A stretch of 48,846 nt of DNA from Abyssisolibacter fermentans (GTDB taxonomy: Bacteria; Bacillota; Clostridia; Tissierellales; MCWD3). The notes under the pieces were generated by a model that was given only the letters and a program-made list of their open reading frames with translations, did not search any database and was not told the origin of the DNA. The stretch covers positions 1-48,846 of the forward strand of contig NZ_LOHE01000054.1 in assembly GCF_001559865.1 (NCBI RefSeq), read 5' to 3'. Both the position numbers and the translations under genes were made by a program. Of this stretch, positions 34,417 through 43,969 are shown piece after piece. Position 1 is the first letter of the stretch. Each line of letters begins with the position of its first letter.

Positions 34417-35205
34417 CTATTCAAAAAAGGATTTATAACTTTTAATACTATCTAAAACTGTATAAGTATTAGTTTTCGGATCTAATCTTTTTATATCTAT
34501 AGTTACTAAATAAAGCCTAAAATCTTTATCATAATTATAATCATCTATACTAACCTTTGGTTTAAATATAATATTGTTGCTTGTGTATTTTAATTCATAT
34601 TCACTTACAGCATCTTTTGACTGGTACAAATCTATTTTGAAATCTTTATTTGAGTTGTTTTTTGCACTAATAACAAAATTCATATTTTCATATGCTTCAA
34701 CCGAAATATGACCTGCTTTATTAGGTTCTTTTGAAACTACTTCTGTTTTCTTTTTCATATCATTATCATATAAATTAAGTTGTAAGCTAGTTTCATCACA
34801 ACTAATATCAAAAACAGCTTCTTCAGATGAAATATAGACATCCTCATTATTTACAGAAACATTGTTTTTGTCGTTTTTATCAACTATAATTTTCATATCA
34901 TAACTTACTGATGTGTTTTCATTACTACCAAAACTATATTCAGTTGGTTGTATATTAATATCAATCGTGTATCCATCTTTTTGTATAGTTTGTTTTCCAA
35001 CAATAACAGAATTTGAACATTTTATATCTTCCATATATTCTTGTGCTAAATCCGTTGCTGTCATCAATTTAGTTGATTTTGCATTCGTTTTTAAACCTGC
35101 TAAAAACATAGTATATATTGGAACTATAACAATTCCTAATATTGCAATGGTAACTACAATTTCTATTAAGGTAATACCTCTATTATCCTTAAACATGCTT
35201 TTCAC
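34417..35205 (-). CDS. Minor prepilin, PilV-like
   Basis: The leader is KDNRG followed by ITLIEIVVTIAILGIVIVPI with Glu at +5, and a VPIYTMFLAGL continuation, which identifies a PilV-type minor prepilin. The 262-aa body is beta-rich and has a PNKAGHISVEAYENMNF-like segment. It is 53 bases after pilO and 12 before the PilX-like gene. The usual cleavage site after Gly is intact. Confidence 0.85.
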   Translation of the reverse strand: MKSMFKDNRGITLIEIVVTIAILGIVIVPIYTMFLAGLKTNAKSTKLMTATDLAQEYMEDIKCSNSVIVGKQTIQKDGYTIDINIQPTEYSFGSNENTSVSYDMKIIVDKNDKNNVSVNNEDVYISSEEAVFDISCDETSLQLNLYDNDMKKKTEVVSKEPNKAGHISVEAYENMNFVISAKNNSNKDFKIDLYQSKDAVSEYELKYTSNNIIFKPKVSIDDYNYDKDFRLYLVTIDIKRLDPKTNTYTVLDSIKSYKSFFE

Positions 35206-35258
35206 CTATTAATCCTTTTTTTGATTCTATTTTTATTCTTTATAATAAAATAATCTTA

Positions 35259-36464
35259 TTAATCTTTTATTATTATATTACCTTTTTTAATCACTGTAAC
35301 TCTTGGTCTATTTTTATCATCATTTATAACTCTGATAATCATGCTCTTATCAGTTAAATTCGAAGCCTTGATATTGCATCCTGAAATATCTTCTCTAGAA
35401 TTACGTTCATGAGTGTAAATAGTCATATAAATAAAGTCATTATTTGGCATGAATTCAATACTATTGTTATAATCATTTGGATAAGACATATCTTCTGTTT
35501 TATATTTATAATAATACTTATCATCTTTAGATATTACTTCTATTTCAATATTTTCTATTCCTTTATTATCTGCATAAATAAATGTCTCATTTTTATAATC
35601 ACTATTTTGTTTAATAGTTACAGTAGGCATTACAGAACTTTCAGGCTTGACTGTCATAACAAAATCCTCAATATACAATTCGTCAAATCTAACACTATTA
35701 TCTTGGTAGTAAAATGGATTGTTTTTGCCATAATCATTATCATAATCCCAAGCTAAATACTCAGTGTCTTGCTTATGAAGCTTTTTAATAGAATATAAAT
35801 CTAAAATAATACTTCCATTTAGATAATCTTTTTCGTCATTTGAAACATTAATGTTCAATGAACTCACTATGATTTTTTTATTATAATGCTCAATCTTTTT
35901 TAAAAAATTAATAATACCATTATAACTACCTCTAAAATAAATTGAAACTGAAGCTTTTTTCAACTTTATAGGCTTTTGCTCACCATTATTTTTCTCGTTA
36001 TTTTCTTTATTTTCTTTATTTTGTTTTTTGTCATCAGGAGAAAAATAAATGTCGGCTATTTCATTTAAAAGTGTTTCACCTTCATTATTACTGTTATTAT
36101 CTTTTTCTTCATATATATCTATAATCTCTACAGGTATAAAACTCATTGAATAACCGTCTAGGTTTGAATCCTTAAGCATTTTGTCAAGTAGAGTTATTAT
36201 TTTTTCTTGTTCATAAGAAGGGAAAAATCTTTCTGTTACAGTCCAAATCTTGGCATGTAAAGCTTTAATCTCTTTTTGTATATCTTCTATCTCTGATTTG
36301 CTAATATTTACATTCTTTAATTCCGTAGTTTTATTATTTAAATCTTGCTTTAGTAGATTTATTTCATCTAAATATGGAGAAGCTATGAAATTATAGAAAG
36401 AATAAGATCCTAAAAGTATTACTAGTATTGCTAGTAATATCTTCTCTCTTTTGCTAATATTCAT
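35259..36464 (-). CDS. pilO: PilO-like alignment protein with long C-terminal extension
   Basis: PilO with PilN and PilM links the pilus motor to the membrane. The protein has a cytoplasmic start, one membrane segment (ILLAILVILLGSYSFYNFI), a coiled coil (about 30-75) and a ferredoxin-like domain (about 85-225). A C-terminal region of about 170 residues follows, rich in beta and aromatic residues (MSYPNDYNNSIEFMPNNDF, VTVIKKGNIII). Typical PilO is about 200 aa; this is about 401 from the ATG with AAAGGA seven bases upstream. It lies 42 bases after pilN. Confidence 0.85.
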   Translation of the reverse strand: MNISKREKILLAILVILLGSYSFYNFIASPYLDEINLLKQDLNNKTTELKNVNISKSEIEDIQKEIKALHAKIWTVTERFFPSYEQEKIITLLDKMLKDSNLDGYSMSFIPVEIIDIYEEKDNNSNNEGETLLNEIADIYFSPDDKKQNKENKENNEKNNGEQKPIKLKKASVSIYFRGSYNGIINFLKKIEHYNKKIIVSSLNINVSNDEKDYLNGSIILDLYSIKKLHKQDTEYLAWDYDNDYGKNNPFYYQDNSVRFDELYIEDFVMTVKPESSVMPTVTIKQNSDYKNETFIYADNKGIENIEIEVISKDDKYYYKYKTEDMSYPNDYNNSIEFMPNNDFIYMTIYTHERNSREDISGCNIKASNLTDKSMIIRVINDDKNRPRVTVIKKGNIIIKD

Positions 36465-36515
36465 TTTGACCATCCTTTGCAGCCCTGATTATTCATATTA
36501 TTTGTTTTTCTATGA

Positions 36516-37070
36516 TTAATCTGGGTTTATTATACTATTCACAGTAAAAATATATGTATCTTCTTCGTCATTCAAATTGTCAATACTTTTTACATGTACT
36601 TGCTTAAATTCATTCACTAACTTCAGATTATGCTCAAATTCAGCTATAGAGGTTCTGTTATTACATGAACCTTGCATGACAATTCCTTTTTCATCAATAC
36701 TTAATATCTGTAACGACATTTTTTTAGGCATACATTCAGCTATTTTACAAATTACATTACTTTCTATATTTTGTATACTTGTAAATTTATCATTGATATC
36801 ATTTACAGCATCATAGTATTTAATCATTATACGTTTCTTTTGTTTATCGTCATTCAATTCAGTAATTTTATCTATTAAATCCTTAGATTCTAATGTTTTA
36901 TTTGTATCATCTATAGCTTGTTCAAGACTTTTAATTTTCCATTTAGCCCAACCAGTAAAACCCCCAAAAACTATTATCGATACAATTATAAAAACAAAAA
37001 CATTCATGTTCTTTTTTGTATTTTTTTTCTTTGAATTTATATGGTATGAAAAAAAATTTATATCCTTCAT
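36516..37070 (-). CDS. pilN: Type IV pilus protein PilN
   Basis: PilN is an inner-membrane alignment protein whose short cytoplasmic N-terminus binds PilM. The 184-aa protein begins with the PilM-binding-like KDINFF (family NLLP position) and a basic stretch, then has one membrane segment (VFVFIIVSIIVFGGFTGW). A coiled coil and a ferredoxin-like domain (MSLQILSIDEKGIVMQG) follow. It is three bases after pilM and 42 before pilO. Confidence 0.88.
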   Translation of the reverse strand: MKDINFFSYHINSKKKNTKKNMNVFVFIIVSIIVFGGFTGWAKWKIKSLEQAIDDTNKTLESKDLIDKITELNDDKQKKRIMIKYYDAVNDINDKFTSIQNIESNVICKIAECMPKKMSLQILSIDEKGIVMQGSCNNRTSIAEFEHNLKLVNEFKQVHVKSIDNLNDEEDTYIFTVNSIINPD

Positions 37071-37073
37071 ATT

Positions 37074-38129
37074 TTACTCCATTCTATATAAGGTACCAAT
37101 CGCATTTACAAAACATTCTAACGAGCTAAAACTCTCTTTTTTATTAAACCTTATACTGTTTAATTTATCAAACTTCAAAACAGGTAATTCTAAACTATTT
37201 GATATATACGCAGCTAATCCTTTTAAATTAGATATCCCCCCACAAATATAAAGCTTGTCTATTTGATTTCCACGATTTTTGTTTGTATAGTATCTGAAAA
37301 TTCTGTTTATATCTTCTATAATTTTGTTAATAAAATTATTATTAATATCATCTACAATCTTTCTATCTGCTTCATTTAAGAGATTAATTAATCCCTCATG
37401 TTTTAATTCTTCTGCTTGTTTTATCGTAAAATTAAAAGCATTAGCTATGTTTACATCTAAATCATTGCCCCCGTATTCAAATAATCTGCTTAGTTGTATT
37501 GCTTCATTAGTAATTACTGTAACACACATATTACTATAACCTATATCTATAATTGCACATGTTTCATCTATATTTGCTTTTTTTGTTTTATTACACTTAT
37601 TTTCTTTTATGAATAACTTAGATACAGCATTGGTGTTAATATCCATTACTAGAGGCTTTAGCTTTATGTCTTTAACCAATTCAATATACTTATTTACTAA
37701 AACCTTCGGAGCTACTGCAACAAATACTCTTTGTTTTTTTAAATCATTATCATCTATATTTTCAATTTGCTTACATTCGATAAAGTAATTGTCTAAATTT
37801 ACAGGCAAATATTCTTCTAGTTCATATCTCAGCATAGAATTTAACTCTTCACTGTTTACAGAAGGTACTATAATTTCTCTAGTTAAAATATCAGAGCTGT
37901 TTAAAGTAACATTACAATATTCCGCCTTCAAATTCTTATCTAAGATAGTTTGTTTTATAAGTTCACATACCTCAGCATGATTTATAATTGCTCCATTTGT
38001 GATATACCCATCAGGTAACTCTATCTTTTCTGTCTTTTCTATAGTAATATTTTTGTTTGCAATTTTAGCTTGAACAAGCTTTAAATTTTTACTTCCAAAA
38101 TCTATCGAAAGAACTTTTTTACCAAACAT
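37074..38129 (-). CDS. pilM: Type IV pilus actin-like protein PilM
   Basis: PilM is an actin-fold cytoplasmic ATP-binding protein of the pilus alignment complex. It has the family start MFGKKVLSIDFGSKNLKLV, the ATP-binding segments CAIIDIGYSNMCVTVI and YICGGISNLKGLA, and a RLFEYGGNDLDVNIA region. ATG at 38127-38129 (351 aa) is preferred to a GTG four codons earlier that overlaps the ribosome site GAGGTG. It precedes pilN by three bases. Confidence 0.93.
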   Translation of the reverse strand: MFGKKVLSIDFGSKNLKLVQAKIANKNITIEKTEKIELPDGYITNGAIINHAEVCELIKQTILDKNLKAEYCNVTLNSSDILTREIIVPSVNSEELNSMLRYELEEYLPVNLDNYFIECKQIENIDDNDLKKQRVFVAVAPKVLVNKYIELVKDIKLKPLVMDINTNAVSKLFIKENKCNKTKKANIDETCAIIDIGYSNMCVTVITNEAIQLSRLFEYGGNDLDVNIANAFNFTIKQAEELKHEGLINLLNEADRKIVDDINNNFINKIIEDINRIFRYYTNKNRGNQIDKLYICGGISNLKGLAAYISNSLELPVLKFDKLNSIRFNKKESFSSLECFVNAIGTLYRME

Positions 38130-38144
38130 ATGAAAATTCACCTC

Positions 38145-38888
38145 TTAAAAATTTATGTAGTTTTGTATATACCATACTAACATTTCGTTTCCAAACAATA
38201 AGACAATATATGTAGAAATTGCTATAAAAGGTCCAAATGGTATATAGTCCTTTCTTGTTTTAATACCCACTAATATTAATACGACAGATATTACAGCACC
38301 TATAACAAAAGAAAATAAACTAATTAGTAAAATTTCTTTCCATCCAAATATAAAACCTAATGCTCCAATAAGTAATATATCACCACCGCCCATATTACCT
38401 TTACTTACTAATGAAATTAATAAAAACAACCCACCACCAATTATTAAGCCTAAAAAACCGCCCAGGAAATTATGAAAAATATAATTAAAAATAATTCCTA
38501 AAATCAAACAAAATATCACTAGTTCATCAGGTATAATTTGATGATAGTAATCAATGAAGCTTATAACAATCAATACACTAGTCAATGCTGTATATATTAT
38601 AAAGCTTATTGAAAGGTTGTACTTCAAATAAACAAAGAATACCAATGCACAATTAAGAAGTTCAACTATAGGATACTGCATAGATATTTTTTCCCCACAG
38701 TACCTGCACCTTCCTCTACAAAACAAGTAGCTAAATATTGGTATTAAATCAAGTACTTTTAACCTTGAACCACATTTTGTGCAGTGTGATGGGGGGTACA
38801 CTATTGATTCATTCCTAGGAATGCGGTATATACACACGTTTAAAAAAGAACCAAATACTAATGATATTATAATTATTAATGAATTCAT
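38145..38888 (-). CDS. pilD: Prepilin peptidase PilD
   Basis: PilD removes prepilin leaders and methylates the new N-terminus in this family's bifunctional members. The 247-aa protein has several membrane segments, the N-terminal zinc/Cys loop with CTKCG and CRYCG, and two aspartyl-protease motifs: FIDYYHQIIPDE and GGGDILLIGALGF. ATG at 38886-38888 is supported by CAGGAGGT; a start twenty codons further upstream has no ribosome site. It sits between pilA and pilM and would process the four GxTLIE prepilins here. Confidence 0.95.
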   Translation of the reverse strand: MNSLIIIISLVFGSFLNVCIYRIPRNESIVYPPSHCTKCGSRLKVLDLIPIFSYLFCRGRCRYCGEKISMQYPIVELLNCALVFFVYLKYNLSISFIIYTALTSVLIVISFIDYYHQIIPDELVIFCLILGIIFNYIFHNFLGGFLGLIIGGGLFLLISLVSKGNMGGGDILLIGALGFIFGWKEILLISLFSFVIGAVISVVLILVGIKTRKDYIPFGPFIAISTYIVLLFGNEMLVWYIQNYINF

Positions 38889-39000
38889 AGTGTACCTCCT
38901 GATTAAATTTACAATGTTATTCTCAAATACAACTATGTTAAAGTACAAAAAATGTAAACATCATAATATTAATTTATTATTATAACTATAGAAAAATAAA

Positions 39001-39357
39001 TTATTCTTTTATTTCAACTGCCCCAGAATCTGGAAGTGACGCCCCAGATTTAACTTTACCAGTCGATTTATCCATATAAAAAACAGTGCAAGCTTTTGGT
39101 TCAGGAACTGTATCTAATACATCTAGAATAGCAGCTTTTAAATCTGTGGAATCTTTTGGATATTTGTCATATTCTGCATAATATAAATCAACGGCTTTTT
39201 GCATATTCATAATATTTTCCATATCAACTGCTTCTCTTGCCTTATCTTTCATAGTAGAATATTTAGGTACAGCAATAGCAGTTAATATACCTAAAACAGC
39301 AATAACAACTATAAGTTCTATTAAAGTAAAACCTTTCCTACGCTTTAATTTTTTCAT
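39001..39357 (-). CDS. pilA: Major pilin PilA
   Basis: The 118-aa protein has a basic leader KKLKRRKG followed by FTLIELIVVIAVLGILTAIA. Cleavage after the Gly gives Phe1 and Glu5. The helix continues with KYSTMKDKAREAVDMENIMN, and a small C-terminal globular domain has a PDSGAVEIKE end. ATG at 39355-39357 follows GGAGGTG and matches the pilin start better than a TTG six codons earlier. Its size, position next to pilC and strong ribosome site mark it as the likely structural pilin. A single Cys in the mature region means it lacks an intrachain disulfide. Confidence 0.93.
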   Translation of the reverse strand: MKKLKRRKGFTLIELIVVIAVLGILTAIAVPKYSTMKDKAREAVDMENIMNMQKAVDLYYAEYDKYPKDSTDLKAAILDVLDTVPEPKACTVFYMDKSTGKVKSGASLPDSGAVEIKE

Positions 39358-39384
39358 GTTTTCACCTCCTTCCAAAACAACGTA

Positions 39385-40593
39385 TTACATCTTAATAGTA
39401 TTAATCATATCAAACATAGGCATAACCATTGCTAGTACAATGAAACCTATGATTAAAGCCATTATTACAATCATTATGGGTTCTAATAAAGTTACTGCCT
39501 TTTGCATTGTGTTTTCTACTTCATCATCAAAAAAGTCAGCGGTTTTGTCTAGCATATCATCTAATAAACCAGATTCTTCTCCAATACTTATCATTGAAAA
39601 AACCATTGGAGGAAACACCCCAATTGCTTTTATAGGATTTGCTAAGTCAGAACCTTTGCTTATATCTTCTTTAGTTTTTTGTAATCCCTTAGCAACTACT
39701 TTATTACCTACTACTCTAGAAACAATGTCTATAGCTTCTATGAGTGGTACACCACTAGATAGTAAAGTTGCTAAAGTTCTAGTAAATCTACTCGTTATTA
39801 TCTTCTTCAACATATTTTTCACTATAGGAACCCTTAATTTTACACTGTCTAAAATCATCTTTCCTGAATCACTATTAAAATATCTCCTAATAAATATAAT
39901 AGATATTATCAACAAAGAAAATATTATGTACCAATAATCTTTTATTATATTACTAAAGCCTAACAATGCTCTAGTAACGGCAGGTAGTTCAACACCACTA
40001 TCCTCAAACATGCCCACAAAAGTAGGCATTACAAATACTAATAAAAATATAACTATACAAACAGCAATAACACTTAAAACAATTGGATATATCATAGCAC
40101 TTTTTATCTTGTTGTTAATTTTATTTTCTTTTTCGTAATGGACTGCCATTCTTTTCATTATAAGATCCAACTTTCCGCTGACTTCACCAGCTTGTACCAT
40201 GCTAGATAAAAGCTCTGGAAAAACATCTGGATGTTTATTAATAGTTTCAGAAAAAGTAGTACCTTTTTGTACATCATCACACATATCATTAATAACCGAA
40301 CAGAGTTTTTTATTTTGTGTTTGATATCTTAGTATATGTAAGCAATCCATAATAGTTAGTCCTGCATCGAGCATAGCGTGAAATTGTCTGCAAAACAAAG
40401 CTATATCCCTTGTTTTTATTTTTTGAAAAAGACTAAACTCAATGTTTTTGCTTTGAACAATTCTATCAATTTTTATAGGCTTGTATCCATTTTCTCTAAT
40501 TAAAGAAAGTACTTCATTTTCATCTTTTTTATTACAAGTTGCATTTATTCTCTCACCATTTCTGTTTATAGCAATATATTTATATTCCGGCAT
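39385..40593 (-). CDS. pilC: Type IV pilus inner-membrane platform protein PilC
   Basis: PilC is the platform protein that the PilB and PilT motors engage. The roughly 402-aa protein starts PEYKYIAINRNGERINAT and has two GspF-type domains: FCRQFHAMLDAGLTIMDCL and FTRTLATLLSSGVPLIEAI. Three membrane segments are at about 170-190, 215-240 and the C-terminus (MIVIMALIIGFIVLAMVMP). ATG at 40591-40593 follows GAGGTG. It precedes pilA by 27 bases. Confidence 0.96.
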   Translation of the reverse strand: MPEYKYIAINRNGERINATCNKKDENEVLSLIRENGYKPIKIDRIVQSKNIEFSLFQKIKTRDIALFCRQFHAMLDAGLTIMDCLHILRYQTQNKKLCSVINDMCDDVQKGTTFSETINKHPDVFPELLSSMVQAGEVSGKLDLIMKRMAVHYEKENKINNKIKSAMIYPIVLSVIAVCIVIFLLVFVMPTFVGMFEDSGVELPAVTRALLGFSNIIKDYWYIIFSLLIISIIFIRRYFNSDSGKMILDSVKLRVPIVKNMLKKIITSRFTRTLATLLSSGVPLIEAIDIVSRVVGNKVVAKGLQKTKEDISKGSDLANPIKAIGVFPPMVFSMISIGEESGLLDDMLDKTADFFDDEVENTMQKAVTLLEPIMIVIMALIIGFIVLAMVMPMFDMINTIKM

Positions 40594-40611
40594 TAACACA
40601 CCTCTTTATAC

Positions 40612-41661
40612 TTAAATGTACCTGCTAACCATATCCTTATCCATTGCAAAGTTTAAAACATCTTGTCTTGAAATATTCCCATGTCTATACAGGTTGAGTA
40701 GTGAATTGTCCATAGTAATCATTCCAAATTTATGTCCTGTCTGTATCACAGTTTGTATTTGATGTGTTTTTCCTTCTCTAATCAAATTTCTAATAGCACT
40801 ATTTATAGTCATTATTTCAAAAGCTGCTACTCTACCATTATCATCAACTCTAGGAACAAGTTGTTGAGAAATTACACCTTCCAATACAGCAGATAACTGC
40901 ACTTTGATTTGCTGTTGCTGATGGACTGGAAATACATCTATAATTCTATCAATTGTTTTAGCAGCACCTATAGTATGAAGTGTAGATAATACCAAATGAC
41001 CTGTTTCAGCTGCTGTTAAAGCTATTGATATAGTTTCCAAATCTCTCATCTCACCAACTAGTATTACATCCGGATCCTGTCTTAGTGATGACCTTAAAGC
41101 ATTAGCAAAATTTCTCGAATCACTTCCTATCTCTCTTTGATTAACAATGCTTTTTTTATGTTTATGTAAATATTCAATAGGATCTTCAAGTGTTAGTATA
41201 TGACATCTTTCTTCTTCATTTATCTGATTTATCATTGTAGCTAAAGTTGTAGATTTTCCACTACCTGTTGGACCAGTTACAAGAATCAAACCACGTTTTT
41301 TTCTGGATAATTCGCTAATAATATTTGGCAGTCCCAAGTCTTCTATAGTAGGAACATCTGCTCCAACAGATCTCATAGCTAATGAATATGTACCTCTTTG
41401 TTTATATGCATTAATTCTAAATCTCCCAAGCTTAGCAATAGATAAAGATGTGTCAATTTCACCTATATTTATCAACTTCTCTAAACAATCAGCATCTAAA
41501 GCTTCTTTTACAAAATTTAAAGTATCATCAGGTGTTAGTTTATTGTCATTAATAAAATACATCTGTCCGTTTATTCTCATCACTGGAGCACTACCTACAG
41601 TTATATGTATATCTGAAGCTCCTTTATCAATTGCTGTTTTAAGTAAACTTATTAGTTCCAT
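40612..41661 (-). CDS. pilT: Pilus retraction ATPase PilT
   Basis: PilT powers pilus retraction and twitching motility. The 349-aa protein has the PAS-like N-terminal domain with ASDIHITVGSAPVMRING, Walker A GPTGSGKSTT, the Asp box LTLEDPIEYLH, Walker B ILVGEMRDLETI and the His box GHLVLSTLHT, followed by the AIRNLIREGKTHQI motif characteristic of PilT. A dedicated pilT implies retractable pili. It lies eight bases after pilB and 12 before pilC. Confidence 0.97.
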   Translation of the reverse strand: MELISLLKTAIDKGASDIHITVGSAPVMRINGQMYFINDNKLTPDDTLNFVKEALDADCLEKLINIGEIDTSLSIAKLGRFRINAYKQRGTYSLAMRSVGADVPTIEDLGLPNIISELSRKKRGLILVTGPTGSGKSTTLATMINQINEEERCHILTLEDPIEYLHKHKKSIVNQREIGSDSRNFANALRSSLRQDPDVILVGEMRDLETISIALTAAETGHLVLSTLHTIGAAKTIDRIIDVFPVHQQQQIKVQLSAVLEGVISQQLVPRVDDNGRVAAFEIMTINSAIRNLIREGKTHQIQTVIQTGHKFGMITMDNSLLNLYRHGNISRQDVLNFAMDKDMVSRYI

Positions 41662-41669
41662 CTATTCAC

Positions 41670-43352
41670 CTACTCCATCATATATGTAATTCTACTTAAT
41701 TCATCTATAGTTGTAATGCCTTTTAACACAAGTTCCTTGCAATTTTCAATTAATGATATCATTCCCTTTTCTTTTGCCTTTAACCTTACTGTAGTTATCG
41801 AAGATTTATTATCTATTAAATTACGTATTTCATTATCAATGTACATAATTTCATGAATTCCAGTTCTACCTATATAGCCAGTATTATAACACTTACTACA
41901 TCCTTTCCCTTTATAAAGAAAGGTATTTTTATCTATATCTAATGTTTTCATTTCATATTCATCAGGCTTATATTTTACTTTGCACACAGGACATATCTTT
42001 CGAACTAATCTCTGTGCTACAATACTAACGACTGAACCAGATATCAAATATGGTTTTATACCCATATCTATTAATCTAGTAATAGTTGACGGCGCATCAT
42101 TAGTATGAATAGTACTAATAACTAAATGTCCTGTAATTGCTGCCCTTACAGCTATCTGAGCAGTCTCTGTATCTCTTATTTCACCAATCATAATAATATC
42201 AGGATCTTGTCTTAATATTGACCTTAATCCATCAGCAAAATTTAAACCAATCTTGCTGTTTACTTGAACTTGGTTTATACCATCCAAGCTGTATTCTACA
42301 GGATCTTCTACAGTTATAAGATTTTTATTAATAGTATTTAACTCTTTTAATATTGTGTATAAAGTGGTTGTTTTACCACTACCTGTAGGGCCTGAAATCA
42401 ATATTATTCCATGTGGATTTTTTAGCATATCACTAAATTTGATAATATTATTATGAGATAGGCCTAAATCATATTTGCTTTTTATAAAATTATTTCTATC
42501 TAATAATCTTATAACAATTTTTTCTCCAAAGACTGTAGGAAGTATTGAAATTCGCAAATCCACATCTGTATCACCTTGTTTTATCTCTACTCTTCCATCT
42601 TGAGGCAATCTTTTTTCAGCTATATCCATATTAGCCATTATTTTAATTCTTGTTATAATCGCTGAATGTGTAGATTTTGAAGGTGTCATTATTTCTTGCA
42701 AGTTACCATCAATTCTAAATCTTATTCTTACTCTTGATTCAAATGGTTCTATATGTATATCACTAGCTCTAGCCTTTATTGCTTGTCTTATTATTGAGTT
42801 CACTAATCTTACTACTGGTGCATTGTTTATATCATTCAAAACTTGTTCATCTATGTTATCAAAATCTTTTACATTATATTGTTTCTTAAAATCTTCAACA
42901 GCCTTCTCTGCACTTTGCTTTCCATAATAATTATCAATTAGTCTAAGAATGTCAGATTTAGTAGATATAGCTGGTTGTACCTTTAAACCAGTAGCAATTT
43001 CAACATCATCTATAGCAAACAAATTTAAAGGATCTAGCATAGATACCAATATAGTATTTCCAGTTTTTTTTATGGGTATTAAAGTATGTTTTTTTGCTAA
43101 TTTTTCACTTATTAATGAAGTTGTGTTAGGATCAATAAAATATTTGTCTAAATCTACATACGGTATACCATACTGATATTCTAAAACCTGTATTATATCT
43201 TTTTCAGAAACATAGCCATCCCTAACTAGTATTTCTCCTAATTTATTTTCTGACTTCTTTTGTTCATCTAAAGCCTCTATTAACTGTTCTTTAGAAATTT
43301 TACCAACATCAACTAACAAGTCACCTAATTTTTTTCTTATAATACTAATCAC
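41670..43352 (-). CDS. pilB: Pilus assembly ATPase PilB, with MshEN-type N-terminal domain
   Basis: PilB drives pilin assembly. The 560-aa protein has an N-terminal MshEN-like domain (about 7-130) with paired motifs LGDLLVDVGKISKEQLIEAL and LGEILVRDGYVSEKDI. This domain binds c-di-GMP in related proteins, so it is a candidate c-di-GMP sensor here. The ATPase has Walker A GPTGSGKTTTLY, Walker B IIMIGEIRDTETA and four zinc-ligand Cys (CPVCK, CSKCYNTGY). Start choice is uncertain: GTG at 43350-43352 directly abuts the ribosome site AGTAGG, while an ATT two codons later has better spacing. It is the first gene of the pilus operon. Confidence 0.96.
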   Translation of the reverse strand: MISIIRKKLGDLLVDVGKISKEQLIEALDEQKKSENKLGEILVRDGYVSEKDIIQVLEYQYGIPYVDLDKYFIDPNTTSLISEKLAKKHTLIPIKKTGNTILVSMLDPLNLFAIDDVEIATGLKVQPAISTKSDILRLIDNYYGKQSAEKAVEDFKKQYNVKDFDNIDEQVLNDINNAPVVRLVNSIIRQAIKARASDIHIEPFESRVRIRFRIDGNLQEIMTPSKSTHSAIITRIKIMANMDIAEKRLPQDGRVEIKQGDTDVDLRISILPTVFGEKIVIRLLDRNNFIKSKYDLGLSHNNIIKFSDMLKNPHGIILISGPTGSGKTTTLYTILKELNTINKNLITVEDPVEYSLDGINQVQVNSKIGLNFADGLRSILRQDPDIIMIGEIRDTETAQIAVRAAITGHLVISTIHTNDAPSTITRLIDMGIKPYLISGSVVSIVAQRLVRKICPVCKVKYKPDEYEMKTLDIDKNTFLYKGKGCSKCYNTGYIGRTGIHEIMYIDNEIRNLIDNKSSITTVRLKAKEKGMISLIENCKELVLKGITTIDELSRITYMME

Positions 43353-43413
43353 CTACTAATCTTAAATATTTCTCGTTATTTATTTTTATTCTATAAACAA
43401 CATAACAATCCTG

Positions 43414-43433
43414 CTCTAATTTATAAATTAGAG
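43414..43433. promoter_or_regulatory. Perfect 20-bp palindrome in pilB leader
   Basis: CTCTAATTTATAAATTAGAG is fully self-complementary. It lies about 60 bases upstream of the pilB start and downstream of the candidate promoter. Lack of a U-tract argues against a terminator. It could be an operator for a dimeric regulator or a leader hairpin. Confidence 0.5.
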
Positions 43434-43587
43434 AAAGTAATAATTATTAAAGAATGTCAAATCATTAACAAATAATTTTGTTGGAAATAGCAGAATAGTG
43501 TCATTGCATAAATATTTACCTCACAATTTAATAAAAAATAACGATATAAAAAAGCAAAATATTTAATTCAATAAATATGCTAGTAGC

Positions 43588-43616
43588 AGTATATATCATA
43601 CGTTTTAAAAAATCAA
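43588..43616 (-). promoter_or_regulatory. Candidate promoter of the pilus operon
   Basis: On the minus strand TTGATT (43611-43616) and TATACT (43588-43593) are 17 bases apart, near the sigma-A consensus. It implies a roughly 230-nt leader before pilB. Confidence 0.55.
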
Positions 43617-43941
43617 TACAAAAAGATTAAAACTTATTTAGTTTTAATGTAGCTAGTTTTAGATATCTATTTACGTACTTGTGATTAAACATCTAAGATA
43701 AAATATATATAAAGTAACTTGATGCAAAAAACCATTCTTTTGTTCGTACTATTTTCTTTTTAAGGAAAACATGATATAATTTAATATATTGATATGTAAT
43801 TTACACATAATGGATAATGAATTGAACTATGTCTTGGCATGTTGTCTTTTATCTTAAAGTAGTAAACTTACATATATATTTTTTTAATACTATATCATTT
43901 TATGAAGAATTTTGTTAAAATATATAATATATTATATTTAT

Positions 43942-43969
43942 TTTACATATTACTATTATATGCTATAAT
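43942..43969 (+). promoter_or_regulatory. Promoter of the agrDCB locus
   Basis: TTTACA (43942-43947), a 16-base spacer and a perfect TATAAT (43964-43969) with an extended -10 TG motif two bases upstream make a strong sigma-A promoter. A small hairpin TATGGAT/ATCCATA (43974-44004) lies in the leader before agrD. Confidence 0.75.

Noticed and set aside
39356-39937. Long plus-strand open frame opposite pilC and pilA
   Set aside because: It is the complement of well-supported pilC codons, with no ribosome site and no recognisable protein features.
43434-43590. c-di-GMP riboswitch in the pilB leader
   Set aside because: None of the conserved class I or II riboswitch sequence blocks were recognised; the leader is too AT-rich.
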